DNA from: Acidovorax sp. 106
GTDB taxonomy: Bacteria > Pseudomonadota > Gammaproteobacteria > Burkholderiales > Burkholderiaceae_C
Length of the DNA: 64,000 nucleotides
Direction: 5' to 3'
Assembly: GCF_003663825.1 (NCBI RefSeq)
Contig: NZ_RCCC01000001.1
Coordinates: forward strand, 3,046,501 to 3,110,500
Part shown: positions 34,152-43,280 of the stretch, piece after piece
Position numbering within the stretch: the first letter of the stretch is position 1
Layout of the letters: each line of letters starts with the position of its first letter
Translations under genes and position numbers: made by a program
Notes under the pieces: model-generated
Databases searched by the model: none
Told to the model about the DNA's origin: nothing
Seen by the model: the letters and a program-made list of their open reading frames with translations, nothing else

Positions 34152-34966
34152 TCTTGATCGCCACCCTGGCTGCCGGTATTGGCAGCGTGTGGGCGGCTGC
34201 ACTGCTGATGCGGTTGGGCCTGGGCGGCAGCCAGGACAGTGTGGGCCCGCAACATTTGTTGAGCCTGGCGGCCGGGGCCCTGCTGGCCACGGCCTTCATG
34301 CATTTGTTGCCCGAGGCTTTTGAAAGCCAGGCTGGGGCCCACGACTTGTTTGCCACGCTGCTGGTCGGCGTGGTGTTTTTCTTCCTGCTCGACAAGGCCG
34401 AACTGTGGCACCACGGGCATGAGCACAGCCACCACGGTCACGGTGATGGCCATGCGCATGCCCATGAAAACCATGAGGGGCACCACCAAGGCCACGCCCA
34501 CCACCATGCGCCGCGCGCAGGTGGCTGGGCGGTGCTGACGGGCGACAGCGTGCACTGCTTTGGCGACGGCATCCTGATCGCCTCGGCCTTCATGGCCGAC
34601 ATCCGCCTGGGTGCTATCGCCGCCGTGTCGGTGCTGGCGCACGAGGTGCCGCACCACATGGGCGACCTGGTCGTGCTGCGCCAAAGCAGCCCCAACCGCC
34701 GCATGGCGCTGGTCAAGGTGTCGCTGGCAGGCGCCGTGACGGCGCTGGGTGGGGTGGTGGGCTATTTTCTGGTGGGACAGTTGCAAGACTTTTTGCCGTA
34801 CTTCCTGGCCGTGGCGTCGAGCAGCTTTGTGTACGTGGCGCTGGCTGATTTGATCCCCCAGCTGCAAAAGCGCCTGACGGCGCGCGAAACCATTGCGCAG
34901 ATTGCCTGGCTGATCGCAGGCATGGTGGTGGTCACGCTGGTGAGCGGGGCGGCGCACAGCCACTGA
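34136..34966 (+). CDS. ZIP-family divalent metal transporter
   Basis: This 276-residue transporter has about eight membrane helices. It has the ZIP metal-site motifs HCFGDGILIASAF and HEVPHHMGDLV in the central helices. Between helices 3 and 4 there is a very His-rich cytoplasmic loop of roughly 35 residues (about 91-126) with over 15 His, likely a zinc-binding or sensing loop. It should import zinc or a related metal. The start codon lies inside an interspersed repeat and has no Shine-Dalgarno sequence, so the true start or initiation mechanism deserves checking. It converges with a LysR gene. Confidence 0.93.
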   Translation: MTLIAILIATLAAGIGSVWAAALLMRLGLGGSQDSVGPQHLLSLAAGALLATAFMHLLPEAFESQAGAHDLFATLLVGVVFFFLLDKAELWHHGHEHSHHGHGDGHAHAHENHEGHHQGHAHHHAPRAGGWAVLTGDSVHCFGDGILIASAFMADIRLGAIAAVSVLAHEVPHHMGDLVVLRQSSPNRRMALVKVSLAGAVTALGGVVGYFLVGQLQDFLPYFLAVASSSFVYVALADLIPQLQKRLTARETIAQIAWLIAGMVVVTLVSGAAHSH

Positions 34967-35010
34967 GGCTGTTGAATGGGTTGGGCAGGCACCCAGTTCA
35001 AGCACCCAGT

Positions 35011-35952
35011 TCAAGCTTTGCGCAGAGCCTGGGTGAGGAACTCCAGGCAGCTTTGTACCAGGGGTGCTCGCGCGTCCTGGGCGGCATGCACCATGAGCGC
35101 CACTTTGCGTGAGATCACCGGGGCTTGCAGCGGGCACACCTTCACAGCGCCATCGTGCAGGTTGTGGGTGTACAGCCGCGAAATCACGCCCACCGCCAGC
35201 CCGCAACGCACCAGGCTGTAGAGCGACTCGCTGTACAGCAGTTGGTCGGCACGCGCCAGATCGGCCCCATTCTGGCGCAAGGTGGCCATGGCCAGCTCGT
35301 AGGTGCTGCCGCGCGCAAACAGTGCCAGCCGCTCGCCTGCCAGGTCTTGCCAAGTCAGGCGTGCGCGGTGTGCCAGCCGGTGGCCCACGGGCAGCACCGC
35401 CACCAGGTCGTCTTGCGCCACGGCGATGGCGTCGATCTGCGGCGGCAAGTCCAGGGCCACACCCAGCGCCAGGTCCACTTCACCGCGCTGCAGCGCGGCC
35501 AGAAGGTCGTCGTTGAGCGGGTCGTACAGGCGCAGGTCCACAACTGGGTGCTGCGCCAGCCATTGACGCAGAGGCTCGGCCAGCAGGTGCATGGCCGAGG
35601 GCAGGGCGGCCACGCGCAGGACGCGCTTGCCATCGTGCAGCGTGCGAAACAGCCCATCCACCCCTTGCTCATAGCCATTGAGGAGCCGCTCGACCTGCGG
35701 CAACAGCAGCGCGCCTTGCGGGGTAAGACGCACATGGTGCGTGCTGCGCTCCAGCACCGGGGTGCCCAGCACGGTCTCCAGCTCGCGGATGGAGGCCGAC
35801 AGCGCGGGTTGTGTGAGCGACAGCGCCTCGGCCGCCTGCCGAAAGCTCATGGCCCGCGCCACCGCCTGAAAGCTGCGCAACTGGCGCAGCGTGGGGGCGC
35901 GGTGCGCGGGTGGGGGCTCGGCTGCGGTGGGGGTTGAAGGGTGCTTGCTCAT
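35011..35952 (-). CDS. LysR-family transcriptional regulator
   Basis: This 313-residue regulator has a low-complexity leader (SKHPSTPTAAEPPPAHRAP). The helix-turn-helix follows (TLRQLRSFQAVARAMSFRQ, AAEALSLTQPALSASIREL), then the effector-binding domain. It is divergent from the adenosine-deaminase gene with 69 bp between starts, which is the usual LysR arrangement. It therefore probably controls the deaminase and Bug-protein genes. ATG at 35952 is chosen; a TTG one codon earlier is possible. Confidence 0.9.
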   Translation of the reverse strand: MSKHPSTPTAAEPPPAHRAPTLRQLRSFQAVARAMSFRQAAEALSLTQPALSASIRELETVLGTPVLERSTHHVRLTPQGALLLPQVERLLNGYEQGVDGLFRTLHDGKRVLRVAALPSAMHLLAEPLRQWLAQHPVVDLRLYDPLNDDLLAALQRGEVDLALGVALDLPPQIDAIAVAQDDLVAVLPVGHRLAHRARLTWQDLAGERLALFARGSTYELAMATLRQNGADLARADQLLYSESLYSLVRCGLAVGVISRLYTHNLHDGAVKVCPLQAPVISRKVALMVHAAQDARAPLVQSCLEFLTQALRKA

Positions 35953-36021
35953 CAATTGCTTTTATTGCGCCATCAAATTAAATCACTTCCGTTATCACCC
36001 CGCGCTGCATAGCATGCGGCC

Positions 36022-37107
36022 ATGCCCACCTTTGTCGCGCCCGCAGACCCGCTGTACACCTTTCTCCACGCCCTGCCCAAGGTCGAGCTGCACTGCCATT
36101 TGCTGGGCACCGTGCGGCGCGAAACGTTCACCCACCTGGTCCGCCGGGCGGGCGCGGCCATCAGCGATGCCGAGATCGAGGCCTTCTACACCCGGGGCGA
36201 AAAGCCCGTGGGCGTGCTGCGGGTGCTGCGTGCGCTGGACGCTGAACTGATCCGCAGCCCCGACGACCTGCACCGCCTGACCTACGAATACCTTCAGGAT
36301 GCCGCTGCGCACCATGTGCGCTATGCCGAGTTCTTCTGGAACCCCACGGGCACCGCCCAGCAGTCGGGGTTGGCCTATCCGCAGGCGCTGGGCGGCATCG
36401 TGCGCGCCATTGCCGATGCCCAGACCGACTTCGGCATCACCGGGCGCTTGATCGCGGCCATCGACCGCGAGGCCCCGCCCGAGGCCGCCACCGAGATGGT
36501 TGAATGGGTGCTGGTCCATCGGCGCGAAGAGGTGATTGGCATTGGCATCGACTACCGCGAGGTAGACCACCCGCCAGAGTGGTTTGCCCCGGCCTATGCA
36601 CTGGCGCGCCGGGGCGGGCTCAAGACCACGGCCCATGCAGGTGAGTTCGGCATGCCCTGGAACAACGTGCGCACGGCCATCGATGTGTTGCAGGTGGACC
36701 GCATTGATCACGGCTACACAGTGCTCGACAACCCGGCCCTGGTGCGTGAATGCGCTGACCGGGGCATCGTCTTTACCGTGGTGCCCACCAACTCGTATTA
36801 CCTGCGCACCCTGGCCCCCGAGCGCTGGGCGCTGGACCACCCCATTCGCCACATGCCTGCGGCGGGCCTGCGTATCCACCCCAACACAGACGACCCCACG
36901 CTGCACCACGTGAACCCCACACAGGCCTGGGCCATGATGGTGCGCGACTTTGGTTTTGGCGCGGCCGACCTGCGCAGCTTTCTCGCCAACGGCCTGGATG
37001 CCGCCTGGATCGACGATGGCACGCGCCGTGCGTGGCATGCGCAGTGGCTGGCGGCGTTTGACCAGCAACTGGCGCAGACCTCTGCTTTTTCTGCCGCACC
37101 GCTCTGA
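36022..37107 (+). CDS. Adenosine deaminase family protein
   Basis: This 361-residue metal-dependent deaminase of the amidohydrolase superfamily has zinc ligands His24 and His26 in VELHCHLLG, His in TTAHAGEFG with the catalytic Glu, His in RIDHGY, and Asp in IHPNTDDPTL near residue 290. Adenosine deaminases convert adenosine to inosine. Members of this subgroup may instead act on adenine or another purine, so the exact substrate is uncertain. It starts a two-gene run with a Bug solute-binding protein and is divergent from a LysR regulator. Confidence 0.88.
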   Translation: MPTFVAPADPLYTFLHALPKVELHCHLLGTVRRETFTHLVRRAGAAISDAEIEAFYTRGEKPVGVLRVLRALDAELIRSPDDLHRLTYEYLQDAAAHHVRYAEFFWNPTGTAQQSGLAYPQALGGIVRAIADAQTDFGITGRLIAAIDREAPPEAATEMVEWVLVHRREEVIGIGIDYREVDHPPEWFAPAYALARRGGLKTTAHAGEFGMPWNNVRTAIDVLQVDRIDHGYTVLDNPALVRECADRGIVFTVVPTNSYYLRTLAPERWALDHPIRHMPAAGLRIHPNTDDPTLHHVNPTQAWAMMVRDFGFGAADLRSFLANGLDAAWIDDGTRRAWHAQWLAAFDQQLAQTSAFSAAPL

Positions 37108-37119
37108 AGGAGTTTCTTG

Positions 37120-38163
37120 ATGTCTTCCCGTTTGTCGCCCCCATCGGCACTGTCTTCGTCGCAATCTGCCGTGCCTTCCCGCACCCGGCGCCTGGCGGTG
37201 CACCTCGCCGCAGCCTTGCTGGCGGGCGGCTGCGGCGTGGCCGCGCAGGCGCAGCCCGCCTGGCCTGCCGCCAAGCCCATCACGCTCATCGTGCCGTTCA
37301 GCGCTGGGGGCAGTGTGGATGTGACGGCGCGCCTGATTGCCCAAAAGCTGGGCGAGCGCCTCAAGCAAAGCGTGGTGATTGAGAACGTGGCGGGGGCTGG
37401 GGGAGTGATCGGCATGGAGAAGGCCGCCAAGGCCGCGCCGGACGGCTACACCATCGTATTGGGGGCCGACAGCCCCGCCGCCATTGCGCGGCTGGTGAAC
37501 CCGGTGGCGGTGCGCTACGACACGCTCAAGGACCTGGCCCCGGTGGGCCTGGTCACCACGGCCCCCATGGTGATCGTGGCCCGCCCGGGCCTGCCTGCCA
37601 ACAACCTGGCCGACGTGATTCGTCTGGCGCGCGAAAAGCCTGGGCAGCTGAGCTACGCCACGTCGGGTGTGGGCACGGTGCTGCACCTGGCCATGGAACT
37701 CGTCAAGGACCAGAGCAAGACCTTCATGGTGCATGTGCCGTACCGGGGCGGCGCCCAGATCGTGACCGATGTGATCGGCAACCAGGTGGACCTGGCCGTG
37801 CTCATCAGCGTGACGGCGGCGCCGCACATCCACAGCAAGAAGCTCAAGGCCATTGCCCTGACGGACGACCATCGCCTGCCTTCTCTGCCCGACGTGCCGA
37901 CCGTGGCCGAGACCGCTGGCTTCAAAGGGTTTGACATGGTCTCGTGGACGGGCCTGTTTGCCCCCGTGCAGACGCCTCCCGCCGTGGTGGAGCGCCTGAA
38001 CCGCGAGCTGGGCGAAGTGCTGCGCCTGGATGACGTGCGCGCCAAGCTGGCCGATGGAGGCGCTGTGGCGGGCAAGGGCTCTGCTGCCGAGTTTGGGCGA
38101 TTTGTGCAGGCCGAAAGCGCCCGGTATGCAGCCATCGTGAAGGCGGCGAATATCAAGGAATGA
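37120..38163 (+). CDS. Bug-family (TTT) periplasmic solute-binding protein
   Basis: This 347-residue protein is of the Bug family expanded in Burkholderiales, high-affinity periplasmic receptors often used with tripartite tricarboxylate transporters. After a long leader and signal (to about residue 47, AAQAQPAWPA) it has KPITLIVPFSAGGSVDVTAR, VVIENVAGAGGVIGM, GPSG-like loop replaced by TSGVGTVLHLAMEL, and HVPYRGGAQ. GAAGGAG seven bases before the ATG at 37120 fixes the start. It follows the adenosine-deaminase gene by 12 bp, which suggests a purine-type ligand; that is inference. No TctA/TctB genes are nearby. Confidence 0.92.
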   Translation: MSSRLSPPSALSSSQSAVPSRTRRLAVHLAAALLAGGCGVAAQAQPAWPAAKPITLIVPFSAGGSVDVTARLIAQKLGERLKQSVVIENVAGAGGVIGMEKAAKAAPDGYTIVLGADSPAAIARLVNPVAVRYDTLKDLAPVGLVTTAPMVIVARPGLPANNLADVIRLAREKPGQLSYATSGVGTVLHLAMELVKDQSKTFMVHVPYRGGAQIVTDVIGNQVDLAVLISVTAAPHIHSKKLKAIALTDDHRLPSLPDVPTVAETAGFKGFDMVSWTGLFAPVQTPPAVVERLNRELGEVLRLDDVRAKLADGGAVAGKGSAAEFGRFVQAESARYAAIVKAANIKE

Positions 38164-38281
38164 CTTGCCAGCGGGGGGCCGCTTGTGTGCGGCGCAGTGC
38201 ACCCCGGTTCTTGATGCAGGTCAATGGGCTGGTGGGTGTGGGAGCCCTGGGTGTGATGGCCACCAGACAAAAGGTGGGTGC

Positions 38282-40117
38282 ATGTGCCATGCTGATTGCA
38301 TGAACACTGCTGCAACTGCCTCGCCCCCTTCCGCCGTGGTTCGTCTGGGCCTGCTGGCGCAACCCACGCGGTTTCTGTTTTTTACCGGTAAGGGCGGGGT
38401 GGGCAAGACTTCGCTGTCCACCGCGGCGGCCATTGCCCTGGCAGATGCGGGCAGGCAAGTGCTGCTGGTCAGCACCGACGCGGCCTCCAACCTGGACGAG
38501 ATGCTGGGTGTCCCGCTGTCCAACCAGCCAGTGGCGGTGCCCGGAGTGCCGGGGCTGCACATGCTCAACATCGACCCCGACACCGCTGCCGAGGCCTACC
38601 GCCAGCGGGTGCTGGCGCAGCTGGAGGCCACGGCCACCAGCGACGAACGCGCGACGGTGCGCGAGCAACTCTCGGGCGCCTGCACCACCGAGATCGCTGC
38701 GTTCGACGAATTTGCCGCGCTGCTGGCCAGCGAGGGCAGTGACATCGGCCATGTGTTCGACCATGTGGTGTTCGACACGGCGCCCACCGGCCACACGCTG
38801 CGTCTGCTGAGCCTGCCCAAGGCCTGGACCGGGTTTCTGGCGGGCAACGACCGGGGCGCCTCGTGCCTGGGCCCGCACTCGGGGCTGAAGATGCAGGAGG
38901 CGCGATTCAACGCAGCCCTGACCGCGCTGAGCGACCCGGCGCTGACTACCGTGGTGCTGGTCACCCGCCCCGACCCCCGCCCCATGCAAGAGGCCGCGCG
39001 CACGGCGCTGGAGCTGCGCGCCCTGGGTCTTGCCAACCAGCGCCTGGCCGTCAACGGCGTGTTCCATGCCAGCCAGCCGGGGCAGGACGCCGTGGCCGAT
39101 GCCATCGAGGCACTGGGCCGTCAAGCCATGGACCAGATGCCCGATGCGCTGGCGCAGTTGCCGTGCGACGAGGTGCCGCTGCGCGCTTTTGACACCGTGG
39201 GCCTGGCGGCGCTGCGGGGCCTGCTGGGTGGGGGCGATGTGCCATTGGGTGCACCCGCCGCTGTTGCGGGTGTTTCGCTGCAGGCCGAGCCGCTGTCGGC
39301 TATGGCCGACGCCTTGGCCGCCAAAGGGCACGGCCTCATCATGGTGATGGGCAAAGGCGGCGTGGGCAAGAACACCATCGCCGCCGCGCTGGCGGTGGGC
39401 CTGGTGCAGCGCGGGCACAGCGTGCACCTCACCACCACCGACCCGGCAGCCCATGTGCAAAGCCAGCTGGACGGCAGCCTGCCGGGGCTGAAAGTGGGGC
39501 GCATCGACCCGCAGGCGGAAACCCAGGCCTACATCGACAAGATCATGGCCACGCGCGGCAAGGCCTTGGACGACGCGGGCCGCGCCCTGCTGCTGGAAGA
39601 CCTGCAATCACCTTGCACCGAAGAGGTGGCCGTGTTCCACGCCTTCAGCCGCGTGGTGAACGAGGCGCGCAGCGCCTTTGTGGTGCTGGACACGGCACCC
39701 ACAGGCCACAGCCTGCTGCTGATGGACGCCACCGGTGCCTACCACCGGCAGATGACGCAGCACTACGAAGGTAGTGCGAACTCGAAGCACATCATCACCC
39801 CGCTCATGCGCCTGCAAGATGCGGACATGACCCATGTGGTCATCGTCACGCTGCCCGAGGTCACCCCCGTCAGCCAGGCCGCCGCGCTTCAGGACGACCT
39901 TCGCCGCGCCCACATCGAGCCCTGGGCCTGGGTCATCAACAAAAGCGTGGCCGCCACGGGCACCAGCGACCCTTTGCTGCAGGCGCGCCTGGCGGGCGAG
40001 CGGCGCCAGTGTGAGCGCATCGCCCAGGGCCTGGCGCAGCGCACTTATGTGTTGCCCTGGCTGGCCCAGCCGCCGGTGGGTGTTGCGGCGCTGGCAGCCT
40101 TGGTTGGGGTGCCTTAA
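38282..40117 (+). CDS. arsA: ArsA-family arsenite-type pump ATPase (two-domain)
   Basis: This 611-residue two-half ATPase is like plasmid R773 ArsA. Each half has a deviant Walker A and a DTAPTGH signal-transduction motif. The first P-loop GKGGVGKT starts near residue 36; the second reads GKGGVGKN, with Asn364 in place of Thr. All three metalloid-binding cysteines are kept: Cys134 (GACTTEI), Cys195 (GASCLGP) and Cys445 (SPCTEEV). ATG 38282 is preferred for AAGGTG five bases upstream; ATG 38300 is the alternative. ArsA normally energises ArsB for arsenite or antimonite export, but no arsB, arsC, arsD or arsR is near, so it is an orphan here. Confidence 0.9.
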   Translation: MCHADCMNTAATASPPSAVVRLGLLAQPTRFLFFTGKGGVGKTSLSTAAAIALADAGRQVLLVSTDAASNLDEMLGVPLSNQPVAVPGVPGLHMLNIDPDTAAEAYRQRVLAQLEATATSDERATVREQLSGACTTEIAAFDEFAALLASEGSDIGHVFDHVVFDTAPTGHTLRLLSLPKAWTGFLAGNDRGASCLGPHSGLKMQEARFNAALTALSDPALTTVVLVTRPDPRPMQEAARTALELRALGLANQRLAVNGVFHASQPGQDAVADAIEALGRQAMDQMPDALAQLPCDEVPLRAFDTVGLAALRGLLGGGDVPLGAPAAVAGVSLQAEPLSAMADALAAKGHGLIMVMGKGGVGKNTIAAALAVGLVQRGHSVHLTTTDPAAHVQSQLDGSLPGLKVGRIDPQAETQAYIDKIMATRGKALDDAGRALLLEDLQSPCTEEVAVFHAFSRVVNEARSAFVVLDTAPTGHSLLLMDATGAYHRQMTQHYEGSANSKHIITPLMRLQDADMTHVVIVTLPEVTPVSQAAALQDDLRRAHIEPWAWVINKSVAATGTSDPLLQARLAGERRQCERIAQGLAQRTYVLPWLAQPPVGVAALAALVGVP

Positions 40118-40176
40118 TTGCTATTGAATTTATAGCTGCTTGCGCTTTTGGATATTGCCTTGGAGGCCTAAAACAT
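40118..40176 (+). repeat. Interspersed AGCTGC repeat, copy 6
   Basis: TTGCTATTGAATT, then TATAGCTGCTTGCGCTTTTG, then GCCTTGGAGGCCTAAAAC. It begins immediately after the arsA stop codon. The rest of the gap to the tRNA (to about 40268) holds nothing recognisable. Its second half closely matches the in-gene copy at 48672. Confidence 0.85.
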
Positions 40177-40268
40177 CCAAAAAATGGGCTGCTGATGGCA
40201 GGAGCGTTGGGCAGCGTTGCGGTGCCCGGTGTGCGTGCCGGGGCGCGCACCATCCTCGCTCAGGCAAC

Positions 40269-40302
40269 AAAAAACCCTGCCAGGCAAGCCAGGCAGGGTT
40301 TT
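40269..40302 (-). terminator. Terminator after tRNA-Met
   Basis: On the minus strand AAAACCCTGCC pairs with GGCAGGGTTTT with a short inner stem, and TTTTGTTG follows. It begins six bases after the tRNA 3' end. Confidence 0.85.
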
Positions 40303-40307
40303 CGATT

Positions 40308-40384
40308 TGGTGGTGGTACCGGGACTTGAACCTGGGACATCAGCATTATGAATGCTGCGCTCTAACCAACTGAGCTATACCACC
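40308..40384 (-). tRNA. tRNA-Met (CAT), elongator type
   Basis: The 77-nt cloverleaf has acceptor stem GGTGGTA / TACCACC with discriminator A and encoded CCA, D arm TAGCTCAGTTGGTTAGAGC, anticodon loop TTCATAA and T loop GGTTCAAGTCC. The paired first base and lack of the three-G anticodon stem exclude initiator tRNA. An Ile2 tRNA (CAT read as AUA after lysidine modification) cannot be fully excluded from sequence alone. Confidence 0.92.
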
Positions 40385-40394
40385 GAAGCCTCAA

Positions 40395-40400
40395 ATTATA
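40395..40400 (-). promoter_or_regulatory. Promoter -10 element of tRNA-Met
   Basis: A perfect TATAAT on the minus strand lies ten bases before the tRNA 5' end. A matching -35 hexamer is not obvious. It is placed between the enoyl-CoA hydratase stop and the tRNA. Confidence 0.6.
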
Positions 40401-40410
40401 GACCAAAAAA

Positions 40411-41190
40411 TCATTGGTGGGTAAAGTTGGCTTTGCGTTTTGCCACGAAGGCGTCCATGCCTTCTTTTTGGTCTTGGGTGGCAAACAGCGCATGGAACAG
40501 GCGGCGCTCAAACATGACCCCGTCGGCCAGCGTGCCTTCAAACGAGCGGTTGACCGATTCCTTGGCCGCCATCACGGCGATGCGCGAGAAGTCAGCAATG
40601 ATCAGAGCGGCGCCCAGCGCTTCGTCCATCAGCTTGTCAAACGGCACCACGCGGCTGACCAGGCCAGCGCGCTCGGCCTCGGTGGCGTCCATCATGCGGC
40701 CGGTCAGCGCCATGTCCATGGCCTTGGATTTGCCCACGGCGCGTGGCAGGCGCTGGGTGCCGCCCGCGCCGGGAATCACGCCCAGCTTGATTTCGGGCTG
40801 GCCAAACTTGGCGTTGTCAGCGGCGATGATGAAGTCGCACATCATGGCCAGCTCGCAGCCGCCACCCAGGGCAAAGCCGCTCACGGCGGCGATCACGGGC
40901 TTGCGGATGCTGCGGATGGCCTCCCAGTTGCGGGTGATGTAGTCGCCCTTGTAGGCATCGGCAAAGCTGTACTTGGCCATGGCGCCAATGTCGGCACCGG
41001 CGGCAAAGGCTTTTTCGCTGCCCGTCACGATCATGCAGCCGATTTTTTCATCGGCATCGAACGCCTTGAGGGCCTCGCCCAGCTCGTTCATGAGCTGATC
41101 GTTGAGCGCGTTGAGTTGCTTGGGGCGGTTGAGTGTGATGATGCCGACCTTCTCGCCTTCGGTGCGCACTTCAATGGTTTCGTAAGCCAT
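40411..41190 (-). CDS. Enoyl-CoA hydratase
   Basis: This 259-residue crotonase-family enzyme hydrates 2-enoyl-CoA to 3-hydroxyacyl-CoA in beta-oxidation. It has the oxyanion-hole segments [13 protein letters not shown] and [16 protein letters not shown]. Both catalytic glutamates are present, one in GGGCELA and one in [19 protein letters not shown], as in mitochondrial-type hydratases. Length is standard. GGAGACAAC precedes the ATG at 41190 as ribosome site. It stands alone between tRNA-Met and the M61 peptidase gene, with about 130 bp of untranslated DNA upstream. Confidence 0.95.
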   Translation of the reverse strand: MAYETIEVRTEGEKVGIITLNRPKQLNALNDQLMNELGEALKAFDADEKIGCMIVTGSEKAFAAGADIGAMAKYSFADAYKGDYITRNWEAIRSIRKPVIAAVSGFALGGGCELAMMCDFIIAADNAKFGQPEIKLGVIPGAGGTQRLPRAVGKSKAMDMALTGRMMDATEAERAGLVSRVVPFDKLMDEALGAALIIADFSRIAVMAAKESVNRSFEGTLADGVMFERRLFHALFATQDQKEGMDAFVAKRKANFTHQ

Positions 41191-41317
41191 GTTGTCTCCT
41201 GGTTTGGTGTGTCAAAACCGATTCTCAGAACCTGTGGCCAAAGCCTGTTCAAAACGGTAGCCAATGACTATACCCATGCGGCTTGCACGGGGCTGTCGCG
41301 CCATCGTCAAGCCGCCG

Positions 41318-43117
41318 TCAGGCGGAGCCTGCCAGCCAGCGGCTAGTGGCAGTGGCGTCGGTGCAGGTCAGGCCCACGTTGTCGGGTGTTGCCGGGCGGC
41401 TGCGTCCCTTGGCGGGCGCTGGTGAGGTGCCTGGCATTTGCAAGGGCAACTCCAGCAGGCGCCCGTCGCGGGCCACCACGGCGATCAGCTGCTTCTGGCT
41501 GCCGGCGTAAAAGCCCACATCGTCGAGCTTGCTGATGCGCCAGCCCTGGCCTTTGACCTGCACACCCAGCCATTCATCGCCGGGGGCCAGGCCTGCCTTT
41601 TCGGCGGCGCCGCCGCGCAGCACAGTTTTGATCTGCACGCTGTGGTTTTCGGCCACGCGCAGGCCCAGGCGCTGCGCCAGCTGGGCGGGTTCGCTTTTCA
41701 CTGCTACGCCATGGGCGGCCAGTAGCTCGGCCAGGGGCAGCTCGTCGGTGCTGTGCACCCATTGCTGGAGGTCGCGGGCGTAGGAGCGCCCCGCCAACTT
41801 CTCCAAAACGGCCAGCAAGTCGGCTTCGGCCATGGGGCCTGCCTTGCAGCGGCTCCACAGCCCGCGCATCACATCGTCCAGTGTGGTCTTGCCTTCTTGG
41901 CGCAGTTTCAAATCCAGGCACAGGGCCACCAGCGAGCCTTTGGTGTAGTAGCTCACGGTGGCGTTGGGGGTGTTTTCGTCCTGGCGGTAGTACTTCACCC
42001 AGGCGTCAAAGCTGGCCTGCGCCACTGTTTGCACCTTGCGCCCCGGGGTTTGCAGCACTTGGTTGATGGTCTTGGTGATGAGCTTGAGGTAGGTGGCGTC
42101 GTCGATCAGTCCAGCGCGGCGCAGCAGCAGGTCGTCGTAGTAGCTGGTGAAGCCCTCAAAGAACCACAGCAGCTGGGTGTAGTTTTCCTGGTCGTAGTCG
42201 TACGTCGCAAACTCGGCAGGCCGCAGGCGCTTGACGTTCCAGGTGTGAAAGTACTCGTGGCTGATGAGCCCGAGCAGGGTGGTGTAGCCATCGCTTTGGC
42301 GCTTGTCGCCCAGGCGGGGCAGGTCACGCCGCCCGCAGATCAGCGCAGTGGAGTTGCGGTGCTCCAGCCCACCGTAGCCATCGTGCACCGCATTGAGCAT
42401 GAACAGGTAGCTGCCAAATGGCGCCTTGCCTTTGCCGTGCCAGAACCGAATGGCGGTTTCGCAGATTTTTTGCGTGTCGGCCAGCAGGCGCTCGCCGTCA
42501 AACGATGGGGCAGCCCCGGCCACCACAAACCGGTGGGCCACGCCGCAGGCTGTGAAGTGGCCCTGCCAAAAGTCCCCCATCTCCACGGGGCAGTCCACCA
42601 GTTCGTCGTAGTGGGCTGCGCCATACAGGCCAAAGCCCTTTTTGTCGGTTTTCAGCGGCGCAAGGCCCGTGGCCACCGACCACGCTGATGTGGCAGGTGT
42701 GGGCGCGACGTACAGGCTGTGGTGGGCCGCTTCTTGCCCGTGCACGCGCAGGCACAGGCTGGTGCCATTGAAGAAGCCCCGTGCGGTGTCCAGCCAGGCG
42801 GTGCGCACCGAGTTGTCGTAGGCGCAGACCTCGTAGGTCAGCACCAGCGGCGCGTCTTCGCGGCATTCCGCCACCCAGGAGTGCTTGTCGCCCTGGTGCA
42901 GCGGCACCGCACGCTTGCCCTGGCGGGCTCGCAGGTTCTGCAGGTTTTTTGCAAACTCGCGCACCAGGTAGCTGCCCGGAATCCACACCGGCAGCGACAC
43001 CGTCTGCCGCGCCTGGGGCTGCGCAATGGTCAGTGTTACCTGATACAGGTGGGCTTGCGGGTTGGCTGCAGCCACCTCGTAGTGAACCGGTGCGTGGGGG
43101 GCGGTGGTTTTTGGCAT
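41318..43117 (-). CDS. M61-family metallopeptidase with PDZ domain
   Basis: This 599-residue enzyme of the glycyl-aminopeptidase family has an N-terminal beta domain, the zinc motif HEYFHTWN near residue 285 with the third ligand Glu in FFEGFTSYYDD near 322, and a C-terminal PDZ domain (VQIKTVLRGGAAEKAGLAPGDEW). M61 enzymes remove N-terminal glycine or alanine from peptides. No signal peptide is seen at the ATG 43117 (MPKTTAPHAPVHYEV), so a cytoplasmic location is likely. The frame is open 24 codons further upstream. The final 40 residues are low-complexity. Confidence 0.92.
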   Translation of the reverse strand: MPKTTAPHAPVHYEVAAANPQAHLYQVTLTIAQPQARQTVSLPVWIPGSYLVREFAKNLQNLRARQGKRAVPLHQGDKHSWVAECREDAPLVLTYEVCAYDNSVRTAWLDTARGFFNGTSLCLRVHGQEAAHHSLYVAPTPATSAWSVATGLAPLKTDKKGFGLYGAAHYDELVDCPVEMGDFWQGHFTACGVAHRFVVAGAAPSFDGERLLADTQKICETAIRFWHGKGKAPFGSYLFMLNAVHDGYGGLEHRNSTALICGRRDLPRLGDKRQSDGYTTLLGLISHEYFHTWNVKRLRPAEFATYDYDQENYTQLLWFFEGFTSYYDDLLLRRAGLIDDATYLKLITKTINQVLQTPGRKVQTVAQASFDAWVKYYRQDENTPNATVSYYTKGSLVALCLDLKLRQEGKTTLDDVMRGLWSRCKAGPMAEADLLAVLEKLAGRSYARDLQQWVHSTDELPLAELLAAHGVAVKSEPAQLAQRLGLRVAENHSVQIKTVLRGGAAEKAGLAPGDEWLGVQVKGQGWRISKLDDVGFYAGSQKQLIAVVARDGRLLELPLQMPGTSPAPAKGRSRPATPDNVGLTCTDATATSRWLAGSA

Positions 43118-43280
43118 GGCGTTGCTGCGATGGGCGCTGGGCGTGTGGGATGCCGGCGGTGGCTCTATTCGAGCCCTCCGGGCGGGCACTGCTCGGTCAG
43201 GGTTGGCGCAAAACAGGGCTCAGGCAAGTGGTTCGCCCTGCGGCGGGGCAGGTGCCACTTCCCGTTTTGCGTCAGTCGTG

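Noticed and set aside
38282..40117. Complete arsenic-resistance operon
   Set aside because: Only the ArsA ATPase is present; neighbours are a Bug protein and a tRNA.
40308..40384. Initiator tRNA-fMet
   Set aside because: The first acceptor pair is formed (G-C) and the anticodon stem lacks the three G-C pairs of initiators.
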